DNA of 36,154 nucleotides from JAVKFF01 sp040226215 (GTDB lineage Bacteria; Pseudomonadota; Alphaproteobacteria; DSM-16000; Inquilinaceae), in NCBI GenBank assembly GCA_040226215.1, contig JAVKFF010000068.1, forward strand, positions 1 through 36,154, read 5' to 3'. Under the pieces are notes generated by a model that ran no database searches, had not been told where the DNA came from, and saw only the letters and a list, made by a program, of their open reading frames with translations. The translations under genes were made by a program, and so were the position numbers. This document shows, piece after piece, positions 32,287-36,154 of the stretch (position 1 is the first letter of the stretch; the number at the start of each line of letters is the position of its first letter).

Positions 32287-32315
32287 GGCGGGCGTATCTG
32301 GCGCGGTTGGCCCCC

Positions 32316-32933
32316 TCAGCCCTGACCCTTCATCGCCCGCAGCTGGGCCTGCAGGTGGTCGAGACGCTCCTGCAGGGTCTTCAGGTCATCCTCGCCCGAT
32401 TCGGGGCCCGGCTTCGGGTCGGAGGCCGCCGCCGGTGGCGCGAAGGGCGTGAACATCTGCATCGCCTTCTCGAACATGGCCATGTTCTGCTTGCCCATCT
32501 GCTCCAGCGCCGAGAACGGGAAGATGCCGCCCATGGTGGACTGGAAGTAGTCGCTCAGGCGGTCCTGGTTCTCCGCGAAGGCGCGCATGGAATATTCGAG
32601 GTAGTTGGGCACCAGGAGCTCCATGTTGGAGCCGTAGAGGCCGATCAGCTGGCGCAGGAAGTTGATCGGCAGCAGGTTCTCGCCCTTGGCCTCCTCCTCG
32701 ACGATGATCTGGGTGAGGACCGATCGGGTCAGGTCCTCGCCCGACTTGGCGTCGACGACGACGAATTCCTCGCCGTCCTTGACCATCCGGCACAGGTGGT
32801 CGAGCGTCACATAGCTCGACGTCGCCGTGTTGTAGAGGCGCCGATTGGCGTATTTCTTGATCTTTATGGGCTCCCTGGCGGCCTCCTCACCGGCGGCTTC
32901 GCGAGTGGATCCCGTCGCACTGGATCGCGCCAT
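32316..32933 (-). CDS. phaR: Polyhydroxyalkanoate synthesis repressor PhaR
   Basis: DNA- and PHA-binding repressor of 205 residues that controls phasin and PHA genes in response to polymer. The N-terminal PHB accumulation-regulator DNA-binding domain spans about residues 20-85 (IKIKKYANRRLYNTATSSYV, then RSVLTQIIVEEEAKG). The middle domain (about 90-150) contains LPINFLRQLIGLYGSNME and LEYSMRAFAENQD, and the C-terminus (about 170-205) is a coiled coil (LKTLQERLDHLQAQLRAM). The ATG at 32931-32933 has AGAGGA about 8 nt upstream; an in-frame ATG at 32942 is an alternative. It is divergent from the PhaE-like/PhaC-like/PhaA genes, its likely targets, across a 195-bp gap. Confidence 0.95.
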   Translation of the reverse strand: MARSSATGSTREAAGEEAAREPIKIKKYANRRLYNTATSSYVTLDHLCRMVKDGEEFVVVDAKSGEDLTRSVLTQIIVEEEAKGENLLPINFLRQLIGLYGSNMELLVPNYLEYSMRAFAENQDRLSDYFQSTMGGIFPFSALEQMGKQNMAMFEKAMQMFTPFAPPAAASDPKPGPESGEDDLKTLQERLDHLQAQLRAMKGQG

Positions 32934-33128
32934 GGGCTTCATCCTCTACCGTGGGTGGCTCGGCGAATGCGCCGCGTTTCCAGCCCTTTGAAGGGTGCCT
33001 TTACAGTGGTACTCCTCGTCCCGGGGACGACGCAAGCATTACGGTGCAGCGCACAAGCCGCGGTGCAGCAAGCCGCCCGGCCGCAAGGCGCGACACCGGC
33101 TCGGGCCCGCTGACGGGAGGAGCAGACG

Positions 33129-33764
33129 ATGGCGCAAAACGCGAAGAAGCCGTCCGCGCAACGCCGCTCCGCGCAGGACGACGGCGCGCAACCGGCCGCG
33201 GCGTCCGAAACTGCGGAGGCCGAAGCTGGGCCATCCGATGCTGGGCCATCCGAAGCTGGGCCGGAAGGCCTGGCACGGGACTATCTCGACCTCTGGCAGC
33301 GGCAGCTCACCGCCATGCTGAGCGGCGGCGAGGCGTCGCGCGCGCTGGTCCCCGCGCTGCAGATGTTGCAGGCCTGGACGATTGCCGCCGCGACGCCGCC
33401 CGCCACCGGTTCCTTCGCCGCCGGTCCCATCGCGGACGGCACGGCTGTTGGGGGAGCGGCCGGCACGCCCTGGTGGCTTGCGCCCTGGGCGGCAACCGGG
33501 GCACCCTTCACCGGTCCGTTCCCGTCTTCACCTGCAGCGACCAACCATGACAGCGCACGCGGCCGAGACGAAGGAAACCAGCCGGCTGGGGCCGCGTCCG
33601 CTGCCGCTGCACCTGTTTCTGGCCAGCCTGCTCTGGGGGATGTCGCGCGCCGCCTTGCCAACCTCGAACGCCGTCTGGATGACATTGCCGCCACCCTGGA
33701 GCGACTTGAGCGCGCGGGCGGCGGCAAGCGATCCGGCGGAGCTGGCCGGCGCCCTCGATCGTGA
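33129..33764 (+). CDS. PhaE/phasin-like PHA-associated protein, overlapping phaC-like gene
   Basis: A 211-residue alanine/proline-rich protein. Residues about 50-75 (GLARDYLDLWQRQLTAMLSG) resemble the amphipathic helix of PHA synthase subunits and phasins. The C-terminal DVARRLANLERRLDDIAATL is a clear heptad coiled coil, as in PhaE/PhaR-type synthase partners. Residues about 31-46 derive from a 15-bp tandem repeat (AGPSDAGPSEAGPE). GGGAGGAG is 7 nt before the ATG, and strong G/C third positions up to about 33546 support coding. Its last 218 bp overlap the synthase gene in another frame; in the overlap its third-position bias weakens. A subunit or activator role for the synthase is inferred from position. 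Confidence 0.72.
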   Translation: MAQNAKKPSAQRRSAQDDGAQPAAASETAEAEAGPSDAGPSEAGPEGLARDYLDLWQRQLTAMLSGGEASRALVPALQMLQAWTIAAATPPATGSFAAGPIADGTAVGGAAGTPWWLAPWAATGAPFTGPFPSSPAATNHDSARGRDEGNQPAGAASAAAAPVSGQPALGDVARRLANLERRLDDIAATLERLERAGGGKRSGGAGRRPRS

Positions 33765-34758
33765 GATCGCCCGGCGGTCGGATCGCTTTTTCGCCGGCCT
33801 CAGGCGATATCGCGACCACCCCTTCCGCCGCGCCCTCGCCGACCCGCCATCCATCCTGGATGACGGCGCCACAAGGCTGCTCGACTATGGCGAAAAGGGC
33901 AGGCCGGTCCTGTTCGTGCCGTCGCTCGTCAACCGCTGGTACGTGCTCGACCTGGCCCGGAACAACAGCCTGGCGCGCTGGCTGACCGGTCAGGGTGTGC
34001 GCCCGCTGATCGTCGACTGGGGCGCCCCCGACGCGCATTCGCGTGGCTTCGGCCTGACCGAGATGATCGCCGGCCGCCTGGAACGGGCGCTGGACACCGC
34101 GACCGATCTGGCCGGCGGTCCGGTGAAGGTGGTGGGCTACTGCATGGGAGGGCTGCTGGCGACTGCGCTGGCCACCCGGCGGCCGGACCGGGTTGCCGGG
34201 CTGGCGCTGCTCGCCACGCCATGGGACTTCCACGCGCATTCGCCCACCGAGGCGCAACGTCTTGCCGCCGCCTACCGGCTCTGGCAGCCGGGCGTCGCGC
34301 TCTTGGGCGAGCTTCCGGTGGATGCCATCCAGATGCTGTTCGCCAGCCTCGATCCCTTCCTTGCCCTCGACAAGTTCACCCGTCTCGCCGGCATGTCGGC
34401 CGAAGACCCGCGCGTCGAGGCGTTCGTGGCGCTGGAGGACTGGCTGAACGACGGCGTCGCCCTGCCGGCCCGGGTGGCCGAGGAGTGCCTCGTCGGCTGG
34501 TACGGCGAGAACCGGACGGCGCGGCGCGAATGGCGCGTGGCGGGGGAGATCGTCGACCCGTCGGCGCTCGACATGCCCTCCTTGCACCTGATCCCGGCCA
34601 ATGACCGCATCGTGCCGCCGGAGTCCGCCCGGGCGCTGGCCGCGGCGATGCCCGGTGCGGCGGTGGCGACACCGCCGCTCGGTCATATCGGCATGGTGGT
34701 CTCCTCGCGGGGCCGGCGCGAGGTCTGGCCGAAACTGGCCTCCTGGCTCGTCGGGTGA
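33547..34758 (+). CDS. phaC: PhaC-like PHA synthase / alpha-beta hydrolase
   Basis: Alpha/beta hydrolase of 403 residues most similar in pattern to PHA synthases. It has RPVLFVPSLVNRWYVLDLAR, then GQGVRPLIVDWGAP, and the lipase-like box GYCMGGLLATALA with Cys as nucleophile, as in PhaC. The Asp and His of the triad are expected in LIPANDRIVPPESA and PPLGHIGMVVSS. Size fits the short class III/related synthases (about 350-400) rather than class I (about 590). I place the start at ATG 33547 because GPRPLPLHLFLASLLWGMSR looks like the conserved N-terminus of such proteins and third-position G/C is high from there; it has no good ribosome site, consistent with coupling to the overlapping upstream gene. 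ATG 33640 is an alternative. Confidence 0.82.
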   Translation: MTAHAAETKETSRLGPRPLPLHLFLASLLWGMSRAALPTSNAVWMTLPPPWSDLSARAAASDPAELAGALDREIARRSDRFFAGLRRYRDHPFRRALADPPSILDDGATRLLDYGEKGRPVLFVPSLVNRWYVLDLARNNSLARWLTGQGVRPLIVDWGAPDAHSRGFGLTEMIAGRLERALDTATDLAGGPVKVVGYCMGGLLATALATRRPDRVAGLALLATPWDFHAHSPTEAQRLAAAYRLWQPGVALLGELPVDAIQMLFASLDPFLALDKFTRLAGMSAEDPRVEAFVALEDWLNDGVALPARVAEECLVGWYGENRTARREWRVAGEIVDPSALDMPSLHLIPANDRIVPPESARALAAAMPGAAVATPPLGHIGMVVSSRGRREVWPKLASWLVG

Positions 34759-34921
34759 CGGCGACGGTGGTTGTATCCCCGCCCGCGCCTGATATCGTTC
34801 GATGGAGAGGATCGGTGACGAGGCGGCGAAACGCGGGAGCCTTCACCGAAGCGGGGCCTGGACGGGTGCCGGAAGATCGCCATCTATGCCCCAGACCGAA
34901 GTCTAAGGAGACCAGGCAACC

Positions 34922-36097
<1,176 letters not shown>

Positions 36098-36154
36098 AAC
36101 CGCAAGACGGGCGGCGGCCGGATCCTCGGGGATGGCCGCCGCCGACAATGAAGG

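Noticed and set aside
34683..34883. A 66-codon minus-strand frame between the PhaC-like gene and phaA
   Set aside because: No ribosome site or recognisable motif; about 75 bp of it is antisense to the PhaC-like C-terminus.

Overview
The window is a dense, high-GC (roughly 68-70 %) chromosomal segment with strong G/C preference at third codon positions. Gene content suggests a free-living alphaproteobacterium, perhaps Rhodospirillales-like: PhaR-regulated polyhydroxyalkanoate (PHA) genes, a BMP/NupABC-type nucleoside importer, OxyR with AhpC/AhpD, and HxlR and LysE proteins. The order-level placement is inference. I saw no rRNA, tRNA, CRISPR array or intact insertion sequence.

Layout: (1) 45-6071, plus strand: a two-domain ALDH16-type aldehyde dehydrogenase, thymidine phosphorylase (deoA), an EamA transporter and adenosine deaminase (add). 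(2) 6124-7261: a divergent tautomerase/HxlR-regulator pair with a strong operator-like inverted repeat between them. (3) 7262-11368, oxidative stress: a DUF2934 small protein, ahpD and ahpC on the minus strand, a textbook OxyR site upstream of ahpC, two small plus-strand genes (VOC/PhnB-like and DUF1428), and oxyR. (4) typA/bipA, then a 474-bp gap with palindromes and a structured element. (5) 13745-22519, minus strand: nucleoside importer (binding protein, double ATPase, two permeases), cytidine deaminase, an unexpected DUF3800 gene, purine nucleoside phosphorylase and deoC. (6) An unrecognised secreted protein, then glgB-glgX-malQ. (7) bfr and a convergent LysE exporter. (8) phaR divergent from a PhaE/phasin-like gene that overlaps a PhaC-like synthase gene by 218 bp, then phaA.

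How they work together: regions 1 and 5 form one pathway. Nucleosides are imported, deaminated (Cdd, Add) and phosphorolysed (PNP, DeoA). The deoxyribose phosphate is split by DeoC to acetaldehyde and glyceraldehyde-3-phosphate, and the ALDH16 enzyme could oxidise the aldehyde. Glycogen remodelling and PHA synthesis provide carbon storage, and AhpC/AhpD/OxyR and Bfr cover peroxide and iron handling.

The items most worth a second look are the out-of-frame phaE-like/phaC-like overlap, the DUF3800 gene embedded in the nucleoside operon with its ribosome-binding site inside cdd, a 27-codon leader ORF coupled to punA, a 15/16 match to the OxyR consensus, the HxlR-linked inverted repeat, a roughly 140-residue insertion in one permease, and a structured element near an IS110-like start.
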